Assembly: GCA_002794735.1 (NCBI GenBank)
Contig: NBAZ01000052.1
Coordinates: forward strand, 1 to 50,890
Reading direction: 5' to 3'
Source: Pyrrhoderma lamaoense
Taxonomy: Eukaryota; Basidiomycota; Agaricomycetes; Hymenochaetales; Hymenochaetaceae
Length of the DNA: 50,890 nt
Numbering within the stretch: the stretch's first letter is position 1; every line of letters begins with the position of its first letter. The translations under genes and the position numbers were made by a program. The notes below the pieces were generated by a model. The model was not told the origin of the DNA, did no database searches, and worked only from the letters and a program-made list of their open reading frames with translations. Shown piece after piece: positions 1-12,499 of the stretch.

Positions 1-2013
1 TCAGAACGTCGTCCTTTGCTTCTTGTGACTCGTGATTTATCCATTTACTGCGTAAACCCGGTTTATCTAGCGCTTCAGGCGTAGCAATGTCTTCTTCCGG
101 CCTGGTAGTAATGAGGAAACGGTAGTTGGTAGGTAATGTCTGTAGCTTCTCCTTAATCAGTCTGATGTAAGGCCTTCGGGCTGCCCTGTCTCCGCATTCA
201 TCTAACGCATCAAGAACAACAAGGACGTTCTCTCGTACACCGTCCTTCACTATGGTATGGAGTGGTTCAAACAGTAGGATCTCGAAGGCTCTATCTGGTG
301 TAACAGAATCAAGATCATTATTTTCAAGCTGTGTTCTGATAGCTTCAGCGAATGACTTGTTCCGTTTTGCTAATCCATATGCGATGGTACGAAAGATGAA
401 AGAGGGATCACTCTTCCCCTCAAAAAGTACTGATGCGAACCAAGCTGCCTCTTTCTTTGATACGTTTCTGCGATTGTCGAGGCAATTGTACTTTTTCCTG
501 CACCGGCGTGGCCGAGAATGAAGAATACATTTGGTGCACTTGTATCTCGCACCCATATCTCTATCTCTTCCAACAGTTCTGCCCGTGTCCCTTTCAGACA
601 CCTTCGACGCTCACGTCCACTCTCATTCTTTGGCTGAAGTTCTCTTTTCAACTCTATAACAAATAACTATCAGTTTATACCCATAGTAGTAGGTACCAGG
701 GTCAAGTCCCACTTTCTAATAGTTCTTCACCGATTTTTCCCCGTGCCTCAGTTCGAGTTTCAATGATCCCCTGCCGAATGAAGACTGCCTTGACTTCCTT
801 CTTAAGGTTTTTCAGTCTAGCCTCGAGGTCCTCTATCGCAGTCTTTTTGTTCTGCATCACGGCACGAACTGACACACACAACACACCAACCTTGTAAGTA
901 ATTAAAAGATACACATACTCTTTTAACTCACCTATAAAACTTTTCCTTGCATAGTCCTGTATATGATCATTGCACCTTGTGATATACTCGAGGATATTAG
1001 TGATGGCTAAGCGCAAGGAATCGGATGGATCGTCGAAAATAGAAATATCTTTGGTGATCAAAAACAAGTTCACTAGGTTCTTTACAAGGTCCTTGACTCG
1101 TTTATCAGTTCGGGGTTGGGCAGCAATGATCTACAAGAGCTAAATTTATCGATTGAGTATGTGTTTTAAACAGACTTACTTTTAAGAATGCTGTCGTTAT
1201 GCACCATGCTAATCTAAGGTGTGGGCTTGCCTGTGTGTATTCAAGCCAACGTTAAGTATTGTTCAATACGCAATAAGAAAGTACTCACGTCTACTATGCT
1301 GTCACCGAACTCAACAAAAGCAGTGATTCTGTAACCAATAATCTCTAGAGATCGACATGTACCACTTTTTGATATGATCTTAGCTGTCTCGAAAATCGTG
1401 TTGACATTTTCCACGAAGTTATACCCATGTGAGGGATGGACGCCAAGTAATAAACGAGCAAGATTGATGAGAGTTATCTCGGCATTCTTCATTTCATCGG
1501 ATGGTTGTAGAGTCAAGAAGATTGAAAGTTGTGGTCCGGACTTTGGTTGGACCAGAACGCAAACATCTTTTATATTTTAAGTGCCTTTTATAGAAGCAAT
1601 AGTGTTAAAGTTTACCTTCTCCATTTTCACTAAGCAACTCATCTAAAGAGCACTCCCTATTTCCGATACTACTATCTTTGAAGCCCTCCTTCATCAGTTT
1701 GATGTTAAATCTAGTAGACTTGCTTGAGCAGGTGCTTATTTAAAGAGCTATTATCAATTTCTATAAATAAATCAGACGGATATTGTGGGTGGCGTACATA
1801 GGGAATATCTCATTCCACTGAGGTGGTAGTTCATTGACAGATCTTGTTCTACAACTCTCATCCCCGAATGAGATTTTTACGTATAGGTCTGGTGCTTTTG
1901 ATTTCCCGGGAACAGATACGTCCGATCGTGATACTAGTAGAGTGGATAATCAGTCAAAGAAAAATTATCTTGAACACTCGTGACTTACCTCGAAGTATGT
2001 AATACGATTTCAT
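1..2013 (-). CDS. NLR copy A: C2-helical-NACHT protein, 3' part beyond window edge, one frameshift
   Basis: N-terminal part of a C2-NACHT-WD40 receptor-like protein. I read the exons as 1989-2013, 1798-1933, 1616-1734, 1289-1566, 1180-1230, 932-1130, 713-868 and 653 onwards to the left edge. The first exon encodes MKSYYILR and joins in frame to VSRSDVSVPGKSKAPDLYVK, a C2 beta-strand start, followed by the PPQWNE motif. The last visible exon carries Walker A (GHAGAGKST) and Walker B (VVLDALDECG). Exon lengths 25, 136, 278, 51 and 199 equal those of copies C, E, I and K, which supports the model. A single missing A near 415, after the SHQYFLRG motif, shifts the frame; downstream the NACHT continues cleanly in another frame to base 1. 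It is therefore either a recent pseudogene or a sequencing error. The WD40 exon would lie outside the window. Confidence 0.75.
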
Positions 2014-2115
2014 GGTACTCTGGCCTGCTTGAATGCTTAGGTATAACTTCAGAGTGCGAAGGGTAGAGGGTTGAACCCAGGGAGAAAAAGAAGTCTGCCC
2101 TTAATGATATCAACT

Positions 2116-2260
2116 CTGCCTCAAGGCTGTCCAATGGAAATCACCGGTTGATGGTAAACTTAGAAAGAGCACGGGATCTAGGAGCAATTGTGATCAAGTT
2201 ACGGTTGAACGTCTCAGCTTGCGACTGTTTTGAAAACTCTTTGTTGGTAGTCTTGAAAAG
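2116..2260 (-). promoter_or_regulatory. Class I 5' module upstream of copy A
   Basis: Conserved non-coding block starting about 103 bp upstream of the copy A start codon. It includes a GCCTCAAGGC core, ATCACCGGTTGATGGTAAA and a purine stretch. Similar blocks lie upstream of copies E, F and I at nearly the same distance, plus one orphan. Conservation outside coding sequence and fixed spacing suggest promoter or 5' UTR function, but simple duplication by descent is the alternative. Confidence 0.45.
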
Positions 2261-2537
2261 AGTGTTGTCTGAATTCCCGCATAGCTAGTGCTATGATCTA
2301 ACAGTATGAAGCATCCCCGACTATGATGTTGTTTGTTTTATCTTTCAAGTACCTACTAAAATCATTATCCATTAGTAAAGATGGTTTTTACAGTTGGATA
2401 AAAATCACTGACAGGTATCTCGAGTCCAATGATATCTGGTATGCCCACATACAAGAGAGAAAAAAGTGAAATAGTTTATTATTATCATTTTTAAAGATGA
2501 TCATAAACGTGACTCTGCAGCAATCGAGATAGAGCAG

Positions 2538-3284
2538 TGAAAACTAAACTTTTGGTCAGATTTTGACCTTGGTGTCGTATTTAGTGGCGAGGACGTGGGG
2601 TTTAGAGTCTGCCTACACCAGACACGATGCTCAGGCTAAGATTTGGGGGCTAAATAGCGAGATACTCGACCTCGGCCGTCCGGCCGAGATCTCGGTCAGA
2701 CCGTAGAGTCTGATAGAGACCTTGAGGCGATCTGAGACTTCACAGACCAGTAAAAGTAGTAGAAACGTATAGATCAGAGCCCCGACCGAGGCTGTAGTTT
2801 GAGTTAAAAGTTTATGTATTTCAGTCCGCCCGGACGACTTGCGATACGGTCAGAGCGTTACAAGCGCGCTCGGGCAGCCTAATAAAGCAGCAAAAAAGTA
2901 GATAAAGAGTACAGGAGACTAGTAGAGAGCTACTCGGGGGGGGGTGAATAGACTGAGAATTGATCGGGAATTTACTGGGGATTGATTGCTTCCCTACGGC
3001 CTCAAGTCTGGAGGCTTATATAGCAAAACGCGAGATAAAGGGTAAATAATAAGGAAAGCATGATGTCCAGGTGGCTATATGCCACTGGACGGAGGGTTTA
3101 AGCTATCAGAAACGAGGGGGTCGTATAAGCGAACCCTACCCTCGAGTAAGAGTGGAAAGTGAAGCTAAATAGTAAGAGAAATGAACGAGGCGCGCGGCCG
3201 AGTAGTAGCAATGGACTTCTCGGGCGAGTTAGAAAGTGCATTATAAATGCACTACGACCGGCCAAACACTTAGCTGGTCCTACA
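2538..3284 (+). mobile_element. Solo-LTR-like repeat, copy 1
   Basis: Repeat of about 747 bp beginning TGAAAACTAAAC and ending CTGGTCCTACA, i.e. TG...CA ends. It is flanked by a possible 4-bp target duplication (GCAG at 2534-2537 and 3285-3288). An internal TATA-like stretch (CTTATATAGC) about 490 bp in fits a U3 promoter. Related copies lie at 11648-12354, 36076-36499 and 38935-39665, all in the same orientation. No gag or pol coding sequence is present here, so a solo LTR is the best reading; a MITE-like element is possible but I see no terminal inverted repeats. Confidence 0.6.
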
Positions 3285-3539
3285 GCAGAATGTCGAACAA
3301 TAATTGTAGATCCACCTCTGGTATCATGGCCCTTGACTATCAGTACTAGTTTTATAGATCCATCAAAACTGACGGATAGTGGTAGTAGATCATTGATGGC
3401 TAGAAGCATCGAAGCCGTTTTGTTTGTGGATCTTCTCGCACCATTGGGGGTTACTTTCGATTTGGACTGACCCTTCCATAGGCCTTGAGATATAAGAAAG
3501 TGTGAAGATTATATTGATGAATGAAAAAAAAATGTTATC
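3285..3539. other. Unassigned spacer between repeat and relic B
   Basis: No gene recognised. An open frame of about 103 codons exists on each strand here, but neither shows a domain I know. A short stretch (GATCATTGATGGCTAG) resembles sequence near 23030, so it may be shared cluster spacer. Confidence 0.3.
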
Positions 3540-4201
3540 CTATCTGTGTGAGCCAAACAGGCGTCTTTGACTCAACTTGGTGACTGCTGTAGCAATAGAC
3601 TTTCCGGTACTAGCATGGCCGAGAATGATGAGCGTAATCGGCGTACTCATAGCTTCCACCCATCTTTCTACATCACTTATAGCTCTGTTCATGCTTCCTC
3701 CAGAGATATCAAGCGCTCCTCGCCACACTTTGGCTTCTGTTTCAACTCCGTAGCAAATCAGTTTATAGGTGGACAATGATGGTGTCCCAGATCAAGCTCA
3801 CTTTCTCCGAGTGCCTTTCGTTGAGCCTCAATGATATTCTGTCTCTCAGAAGCTGACATCAGACCTATACTCAAGCATGCCTTAGAGTTTTCCAAGCCAT
3901 CTATCGCTAGTTTTCTATTCTGAAAAACCTCACAGACTAAGAATACCATCCAGTCAGCATGTGATCTGATTCTCCTTTTTATCTAATTCACCTATGAAAA
4001 TCTCTCGTGCATTGTCTTGTAAGGGATGTTACACTCAAGCAGATTTATGATGAAGCGGAAAGAATTAGATAGATTGTTGGAAATGGAAATGTCTTTGTTG
4101 ACAGAGAATGAACTCATAAGATTCACTATGAATTGCCTAATCCACTTGTCGATATTTTTCGAGCAGCATTGATCTACGGAAATTTGATATACTTTTTTCA
4201 A
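3540..4201 (-). pseudogene. Relic B: helical exons plus start of NACHT
   Basis: Degenerate stub of the NLR family. Reading right to left, a relic of exon 6 (NIDKWIRQFIVNLM, then DISISNNLSNSFRF) matches TDKRIRDLVKSLM and DTSVFNN of the better copies. A relic of exon 7 (QNRKLAIDGLENSKACL) follows, then the NACHT start with a Walker A whose central Gly is Ser (GHASTGKS). The coding similarity stops at a nonsense codon after GSHR, the end of the SHQYF motif. C2 exons and everything after Walker A are absent. Surely non-functional. Confidence 0.75.
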
Positions 4202-6109
4202 TAACGTTATATCTTGTGTAACATGTTAAAAAAACAATACTGCTACAAGTTATAAGAACCTAAAAAGCTGATAATTTATGAAAAAAACATCATGACTTTC
4301 GAGAAGTATATTATCAATAGGTTCGAATCAGCCAGCATAAATGTGTTGATCAACGTTGGTCTTGGAACTCTCAGTAAAAGGAGGATGCAAAAAAATGGAT
4401 ATCAAGCACCTGGAGAAGCAATGGTGAAGCATAGAAATCTTAAAATAAGCTGCTATTGAATTTTTAGAGACTATAAACTAAAAATTCTAAGGTATATCAC
4501 GTTAAGAGTGGAGACAAGAGGAGTTAATAAGACTGGACACAGAGAAATTTTTCACTATTTGGTACAGTACGGTGATCTAGTAGGAATTATAGTATCAGTA
4601 TATCTATAAGCGTAGCTGGTAAACAATTGTTCATCCACTTGCACGTACAGTATTCCACGGAGGTATGAGTTAGGTAAGAATGAGGAGTCCTGCGTATATG
4701 AGGTTCTGACCCCTATTTGCGTGATCAACAAGTGCCTTTAGATCTGCGAATAGGCGTTGCTTTTAGGTTTCAATAACTGTTATTCTCAGCATGTGATTTC
4801 AAAATTAGGAAGCACAGGTGGGTATACGAAAGGACACCAGACACTAGTATAGATGCGAATGCTTCCTCAAATTAAGGAGAGAAAATATCCAAAAACTGCA
4901 TTTTGCTTGTGGTTCCTGGCGTCCTTTTGTATACCCACCTGTATATTCACGTCGTGTATCTCCCAAATCTGTCTATGAAGTCGTACCCTACTTACGTATT
5001 ATCATTGTAGTGACCCTGTTACTAAAACCATACTTGTCGTTCGAGCAAGACTTGTTTTCACTATCTTTCATATATACAAGATGGAATTCTTCCTTATCCC
5101 GAAGTTACAGTTCTATTTTACTGGCATTGCTCGATCAACTAAAGGCTGTTCACATTGGTGACTTGCTGTGGTTATGAGTTCGACCAGGTGTAGAAATTAT
5201 AATTATTCGATTCCTTGAGTTTTCGGTGGTCATCGAGAGTGCACCGGTTCTTACAGAGAAGTGCTGAGTCTATCTACCATTGTACCCTAGCTTCAGGTAA
5301 CTCGATTTTTGGGTGGTAGATATTAAAGGGAGAATCAAACTCTCCCCGGAGGGCTCCCGATGACGTCTCCGAGCTCAGTTACGCTGCCGTTAAAGATACA
5401 AATCCACTTCCTGATTTTAGAACTTTACTTCTGCTCTGATTTCTTGTTGCGACGTATTTTTTTTTCGTTCTTAACCTAATTACGCTCTCACATATCCGGC
5501 TTTGTACTTTCCTTTTCTCGCCCTTTGAGTGGTTGTGGGTGTATCAGGAGAGCTTGAACTTAGACACACAATTCTTGTTTCACATAAATTTGTAGAAAAT
5601 CACCGCTCAAATAGCAATGGACGGGCGCTTTGTTACATTTTGTATAGCTAGTAGTAAACTGTATTTTAAGGAGGTCATAATTTGGAGTAGAAAAAAGCAA
5701 TAGAAAGCTTAATACTTATATTTAGAAGGCGATAATACGAGGAGGGAAAAGAAGAGACATAAGATAGTATTTTGGAGTTGATACGCGTATAACTAAACAG
5801 GGAATCTATCTGTTTCTACATACCAAAACTCCAAACTCCAGGAGCAACCTGGATTGGGAACACCTGAGAACTCGTATGTGCTTTAAAGACAAACTAAATG
5901 GAGAAAAGAGCTTTGGAGATAAAGAAAGTAATGATGACTTCCTTAGGCTCGATAAAATAGCGATGAATATAAGTTATAGTCTAAGGAAATGATAGTAGGT
6001 GAACAAGATAAGCGTAGATAGACAAAGTATTTAACAGAATTGCGGTAATGCGAGCAATGCGATAGAATGTATAAGCACGGTTATTATAATAAACAATGAA
6101 TTTGAAAGA
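4202..6109. other. 3' flank of copy C, duplicated elsewhere in the cluster
   Basis: No gene seen. The stretch 4470-5650 resembles 45830-46700 (3' side of copy L), with shared pieces such as GGTAAACAATTGTTCATCCA and GACCCCTA. The stretch 5580-6100 resembles 27830-28340, 37010-37520, 39700-40160 and 46790-47018, each immediately 3' of a WD40 exon end. A recognisable anchor is ACTCGTATGTGCTTT followed by AGACAAACTAAAT. It is paralogous intergenic DNA carried along with gene duplications and presumably contains the terminators. Confidence 0.6.
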
Positions 6110-9100
6110 CTACGAAAGAGCATTATTTGAGAGAAAACAAGTAGTCCATTGATCACATCGATAGACTGATGAGTCTAAACTGGTTGAAAAGCGTGTATTC
6201 AGAGTGCGTGGCCCATATACGAGTGAGCGACGGAGATCTGGAGGAATCCACATAAGTAACTTCTTGTTTCTTCCAGTCAACCATCCATCATCCCCAAGAC
6301 ACCATTCTTCTCCTTCTGACTCCATATTAATAGACCAGATATGGATCGCTCCATCAGAGGAGCCTGAGGCAAATTTGATACATCTATTGTCAAACGTAAG
6401 GAGGGCAGCGATAGAGTTGACTTCCGATGAAATACGGGACTGAAAGAAGAGAACGCCAGTCGACACGTTCCATACGCGGATAGTTTTATCAGCAGAGCCG
6501 GAGATTATCCACTTTCCATCGGGAGAAAAGCACACGGAGTCAACATTGTTCGTATGACCTGTTATTGGATCATACGCTGCTTGGCCGGTTTCAGCATTCC
6601 AGACTCGTATTGAATTGTCATTAGATGCAGAGATAACATATATACCACCGGGAGAGTAAGCGACAGATCTGACCGAATCAGAATGACCCTCAAAAGTAGA
6701 AAGTAAGTCACCACTGGAAACATTCCAGATACGAACAGTTTTATCGGCTGATCCGGAGACAATCTTCTTTCCGTCAGGAGAATAACAGACTGAGAAGACA
6801 GCGCCCGTATGGCCAATGAATGGTTCTCCTTCTAAAAAACCACTTTCGACGTCCCATATTCGGATTGACTTTTCACTAGAGTCCGAAGCAAGATGCTTAC
6901 CATCAGGAGAAAAAGCGAGTGAATTAACGAAGTGATCGTGGCCATTGCATGTGACAAATCCATCGTCGATCATATTCCATATTCGTATCACTCCGTCCGT
7001 TGATCCCGAAGCGAAGTGATTTTCATCCGGTGAAAACGCGACTGAGAATACGAAACGAGACTCTAAAGGACCTTTGATCAATTCTCCGCTCTCCGTATTC
7101 CACACACGCACTGTATGGTCTTCGGAGCCGGAGACAAGGAACTTTCCTGTTTTCGGTGAAATCGCAATCGCATGTATTGCATCCGCTTGCCCCTCGAACC
7201 CTAAATCTGATTTTGTCACTCCTCTTTCAACGTCCCAGACTCTGATCGTCCCATCCACTGACGCGGAGGCGAAGTGCTTACGATCAGGTGCAAACGATAC
7301 AGACGTAACAGAGTATGTATGGCCTTCGAATCTTGTTGGAGGAGCATCGTTATCTCCTGCATTCCACAGTCTTACTATTTCGTCAGAAGATCCCGACAAA
7401 ATATGTTTACCATCACTAGAGAACGCAACCGAGTATACCAAACCCATGCCGTCTTCAGATAATGTACGCAAAACTCTGCCACTCGACACGTCCCATACAC
7501 AAATTGTGCGATCCTGTGACCCTGAAAGAAATCTCTTGCTGTCTGGAGAAAATGAAAGAGAGAAGACTGGGTCCGAGTGGCCCTTGAATGGGTCGGATAT
7601 CATCTTCCTACCTTCGGCACCCCATAAAATGATTGTACCATCCTTTGATCCTGATGCAAGATAGAGTCCATTGGGTGAGAATACGACACTTCTCACAGCT
7701 TCTGAATGCCCTTCCAACGGCTCTCCGATTGACGCACAATTCTTAGCATCCCACAGTCTGACAGTCCTATCCCAAGAACCCGATGCTATATACTTTCCGT
7801 CACCAGAAAAAGCAACAGAAGTGACCTTATCTGAATGGCCAGTAAGTGGACCATAAGACCTCTCACCGGTGACCGCATTCCATACCCGCACTGTCTTATC
7901 CTCAGACCCCGACGCAATATATTTCCCGTCTGATGAGTACGCAACACTCGTCACTCTGTCCAAATGTCCTTTTAGTGGGCCGAGGACTCGTCTGCCAGTC
8001 ACCACGTCCCATACCTCAATGACACCCTCCCTTGATCCTGATGCAATTCGTCCACCATCAGGCGAGTATGAAATAGAAAAGACCCAACTGCCAATATTTA
8101 TTTGCCTGGTGCATGCCATCCGGGGCTTGTCGCCAACATACTCGATCCGTGTCAGTGATTGTGCTCGCGCTTGCTTACCGTAGTGCTCGGCGACTATGGA
8201 GTCCTCTCTCAACAAGGGGAGGAATGACATATACAAATGAGGGCTACTTTGGGAGACAGGTTCGATGAATCTTAGGAACTGATCATGAGCATCTTGGAGA
8301 AATGCAGATAGTTGTGCGTTCTTGTTCTATATAGATATTAGCATGACCCATGCTTTAATTCAAAATCACTTACCCCTATCCATGTAATGGTATTCTCGAG
8401 CGATGGTAAAAGGAAATCGTATAGAGAGTCTGTGAGGCTGAGTGCCTCGACCCAATACAGTAAACGATTGAACGCGAAAGATTCGAGTAGTTTGCACAGA
8501 TCTTCTGAGTAAGGGAGCTCTCGCAGATGAGAGGCCCAATGGCGGCAGGCATATAATAATGACATGGAGATATTGTCTTTGATGCGCTCTTCAAGCTGAG
8601 GTACGTCCTTATTCAACCGGTATGACGTCTCCAGCCCACAGATATTGAATCGAAGCTTTTCCATCGACTTGAAGCATCGCTGCGATATATCCGTTTTTTC
8701 TTTTTCCTTGTCAATAAACCACGCCTTTCCACGTGTTTCATTCGAGATAAGATAGTCGTACAAGGAGGTGTGATATAAACGGACAGGCTGGCCGGAACCA
8801 AATGCTACTATTGAGCGTAGTGACTTGAGAATGCTCTTTGTCGTCCCAGGCTCATATCCCAGCATTGAATCGAAATTCGTGGTTGGCAGCTGCTCCTTAC
8901 CAAACAAGATCAGTGAAAAGATCTTCAGGAATTCGATTTTCGTCTCCTCATCCCAGTCAAGGGAATTCTCGAGTGCCGTTGCATATAAATTGGCAAGTGA
9001 TATTGATTTCACGCTTACTAACCGCTTTAATTCAGATTCTTTTTTCCCTTTCTTATATTTGACTAGTCGCACAGCCGTTGCAGCCCATATAAAAAGTCCA

Positions 9101-11243
9101 TCTGCGGCACTACCCAATATTCTCATATTCTCCTCCCAAGGCCATTCAGGTTCTATTTCAATCCTACCGTCGTCCCTCAACTTCCCCAGCTCAACTTTTA
9201 TATATTTTAGGACATCGCTCTTGGCGTCTTCTGACTCGTGATCTAGATTCATGTGGCGCAGTTGTAGTCGTTTGAGCTCCTCAGGTGAAGCGATATCTTC
9301 CTCTGGTCGACTAGTGACAAGAAAGCGGTAGTTGGAAGGTAGCGTCTGTAGTTTCTCCTTGATTAACCTGATATACGGCTCCCGCTCTCCTTTGCTTCCG
9401 CACTCGTCAAGAGCATCGAGAACGATGAGAATTTCATCCTTTCCCTTTCCTTCCTTTATAATCCCTTGAAGAGGGTCAGAAAGCAAGATCTCGAAGGCCC
9501 TTTCTGGTGTAGCAGTGGTTATATCACTTGCATCAAGCTGAGAATTGATTGCCTCGGCAGTTTTCTGGCATCGTTTGGCTAAATCGAACGCGATAGTACG
9601 GAAGATATATGCAGGATCGCTTTTGTCTCTCAGAAAGTACTGATGAGAACCGAGTTGGCCATTCCTCTGGTAATTTTCTGCGATTGTTGTAGCGATCGTG
9701 CTCTTGCCTGTTCCTGCACGTCCAAGGATGAAAAAGACATTGGGTGCATTAGTATCTTGTATCCACTCCTCTATCTCTTTCAAGACCTCAGCACGTGTTC
9801 CTTCCAGACAGATCTGGCGGTCGGTCCTACCCTCATGCTTCGGTTGTAGTTTCTTTTCGAGTTCTACGAGTAAGGTTTGTTTAATACGTGTACATGAAGA
9901 TAGATGCTAAACCAATTGTCTAAACTTACTTTCTTTGAGTTTCTCACTAATTTCTACCCGAGCTTCTTCCCGAGCTTCAATGATGTCCTGTCTGATAAAC
10001 GCTGATTCAAGTTCACTCTTTAAGTTTACAAGTGTAGCTTCAAGATTCTCTATTGTAGCTTTCTTGTGTTGCATGAAGGCACGGACTAACAATATAGCGC
10101 AAATATGAGCAACGTGAGTTATACATGTACCTTTGCGTAACTCACGAATGAAATTCTTCCGTGCGTAGTCTTGTATGAGATCACTACACCTAGTGATAAA
10201 TACAAAAATGTTGGTGATGGTTAATCGCAAAGAATCAGATGGATTGTTGAAAACAGAAGTGTCTTTGATGACCAAGAATAATTCCATGAGACTCTTCACG
10301 AGATCCCTGATTCGTTTATCGGTATTGATCTGAGTAGCGATAATCTGGAAGGACTAAGTATATAATAGTAAAAATGTGATGCTGTACAAGGATTCACATT
10401 CAAGAATGCTGTTGTTATGGACCACGCTACTTTCAGATATGGGCTTGCCTGCCAAGGATCTGGTCAACATGGGAAATAATGCCAATAACCTTAAGGTTAC
10501 TCACATCTGCTATGCTACCTCCAAAATCGACAAATGCAGTGATAGTATAACCCAGTTCCACCAACGATTGGCATGCATTACTCTCTGCTACGCGCTTTGC
10601 CGTATCAAATATCATGTTAACGTCCTCCGCAAGATCGTCATGATAAGCGGATTGAATGTCAAGGAGGACGCGAGCAAGATTGACGAGAGTTATCTCAGCA
10701 TTCTTTGTTTCGTCGGATGATAGAAGGCGTAAGAAGATGGAGTGCTGTAATCTAGACTTTGATTGTAGGGAAATAGCAATATCTATTTCTCGTTTATCAG
10801 TGTTCAAATGAGCATAGATTCTACTAGATGTTATACCTTCGTTATTCTTGTCCTCAGTAAGCAGGTCACTCAGTACACATTCTCTATATCCAATTCGCCT
10901 ATTTCCGAAAAAAGATTCCCTCTTCAACTCAATCACAATCCTGGTCCCGTTGTCCGAACACGTGCTAAATTATGAAATGGAGTCAGTTTTCGTGATGATA
11001 ATAGTTGGATTAAGTGTTAGACGTACATCGGAAATGTCTCGTTCCACGTAGGTGGTAGATCGCTTACTGATCTCGTTCTGAAGCTCTGATCGCCATAGGT
11101 GATCTTGGCGTATATATCTGACGCTCTTGCTTTGGCGGGTAAGGATATATCAGATCGAGAAACTAGTATGGGGAGTTAGATAGATGGTCAAGGATAGCTA
11201 TAGTACTCGAAAATGAACCTCGAAGGGTGTAGAATGAAGGCAT
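6110..11243 (-). CDS. NLR copy C: intact C2-helical-NACHT-WD40(14) STAND protein, 1559 aa
   Basis: The only complete copy. Exons: 11219-11243, 11027-11162, 10837-10964, 10505-10782, 10398-10448, 10146-10344, 9930-10085, 8374-9863 and 6110-8326, all GT-AG, total 4680 nt including stop. Order in the protein: C2 domain (about residues 1-115; SDIYAKITYG and PPTWNE motifs), a helical segment (about 115-325; SPYLKVAWSITTAF and IQDYARKNF), and a NACHT NTPase with Walker A GRAGTGKS near 372-379 and Walker B LIVLDALDEC near 470-479. There follow a helical region, then 14 WD40 repeats from about 900 to 1480 and a tail with WIPPDLRRSL. The family (HET-E/HET-D-like fungal NLRs) couples ligand sensing by repeats to nucleotide-driven assembly. 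The C2 and helical N-terminus as membrane-acting effector is inference. The start codon is fixed by the 25-nt first exon conserved in five other copies. It is presumably cytosolic, as no signal peptide is seen. An alternative donor 15 nt downstream of exon 6 would also keep the frame. Confidence 0.88.
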
Positions 11244-11647
11244 GGCCAAGGCATCAACTAAGGCTTAAGGAGTAAGGAGGACGGGGGATTAGAAAAAACT
11301 GAGGAGTATATGTGTGGGAGATGAAGTTAATACGAAGAAGCGCCTCGTGGCAGCCATGTGTTCGTTGATATCAATTCTTGATGATAGTGGGACAGAAGTC
11401 AATAGTAAAGCAATTCAAAAATCCCGCAAGGAAGGACTGATATATCTGATGCGTATGTCCTTCTCAAGAAATTGATGTAGGGAACCTCATGATGATACCA
11501 GAAGTACTAGATGATGCATAGATACGAGAGTCATACATGCCTGCCAAACCGAGTTACATCAAACTTCTGAAAGTCTCATTCATTAGTCGCATGCATGATG
11601 ATATGATTTAAATGAATATCAAAAAACTTGATGTTTCAAGAACCTGG
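11244..11647 (-). promoter_or_regulatory. Class II 5' flank of copy C
   Basis: Non-coding upstream region clearly similar to 45256-45610 upstream of copy K, including GCCTCGTGG, GCCATGTGTT, and TGAGTTACATCAA close to its far end. It differs from the class I flank of copies A, E, F and I. It should hold the promoter and 5' UTR of the intact gene; I see no definite TATA box. Confidence 0.45.
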
Positions 11648-12354
11648 TGAAAACTCAACTTTGAGTCAGAGTTGAGCCTTTTAGTCGTATGTAGTGGCGA
11701 GGACTTGGGGCTATGAGCCTGCCTACACCAGACACGATGTTCCGGCTCAGTTTTGGGGGCTAAAAAGCGAGGAACTCGACTTCGGCCGGAGCGTAGAGAC
11801 AGATAGCGACATTAGGGCGTGCTAAGACTTCACTGACCAGTAGAAGAGCCCCGACTGAGACTGTAGTTTGAGATAAAAGTGTATGTATTTCAGTCCACCC
11901 GGACGACTTGTAGTACGGTCAGAACGTTACAAGCGCGTCCGGGCAGCCCAATTAAGCAGCAGAGGAGTAGTTAAAGAGTACAGGAGGCCATCAGAGAGCT
12001 CCTCGGGGGAGGGGGGTAGATTGAGAGGAATTGAGTGGGAGGAATTTTTTTTCCTCCACTACGGCCTCAAATCTGGAGGGTTATATAGCAAAACGCGAGA
12101 TAAAGGGTAGATAATAAGAAAAGCATGGCGTCCAGGTGGATATATGCCACTGGACAAAAGTTTAAAGCTATCGAAAACGAGGGGGCCATATAAACGAATC
12201 CTATCCTCGAGTAAGAGTAGAAAGTGAAGCTAAATAGTAAGAGAAATAGGCCAGACGTGCGGCCGAGAGTAAGTAAGTAATGGACTCTTCGGGCTCGTTA
12301 CTAAATGCATAATGAAATGCGCTACGACCGGCTATCTACTTAGTTGGTCCTACA
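11648..12354 (+). mobile_element. Solo-LTR-like repeat, copy 2
   Basis: About 707 bp, TGAAAACTCAAC to TTGGTCCTACA, same family as 2538-3284 and with the same TATA-like stretch (GGGTTATATAGC). I find no target duplication at this copy: 5-bp flanks are CCTGG and GCGAT. It separates the copy C 5' flank from the relic D side, so it may sit at a rearrangement breakpoint. Confidence 0.6.
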
Positions 12355-12499
12355 GCGATTTCACTAAAAACTTGAAAGTTTCTTGTCTCTAGCTCCACCA
12401 ATTGCACAGTGGCAGTGTGTGTCTGGACTACGGAGGGCGGATATTTAATCAAAGGTCCTTTACGAGGACATTCTTCCTGGGTTATGCATTTCATTTTTA

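Noticed and set aside
3098..3470. Overlapping 103-codon frames on both strands
   Set aside because: Each runs from the end of the LTR-like repeat into spacer and shows no recognisable domain.
6204..8183. Several plus-strand open frames of 60-196 codons over the WD40 exon of copy C
   Set aside because: They are antisense shadows of repetitive WD40 codons and recur at the same place in every paralogue; no domains or splice logic of their own.
6110..8326. Regular repeats of about 126 bp that could look like a tandem repeat or CRISPR-like array
   Set aside because: The periodicity is the 42-residue WD40 repeat of a coding exon, with no spacer-repeat structure.
10131..10146. Alternative exon 6 donor of copy C giving five extra residues
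   Set aside because: It keeps the frame, but the upstream GTGAG donor is conserved in A, C, E, I and K, while the downstream GT is not.
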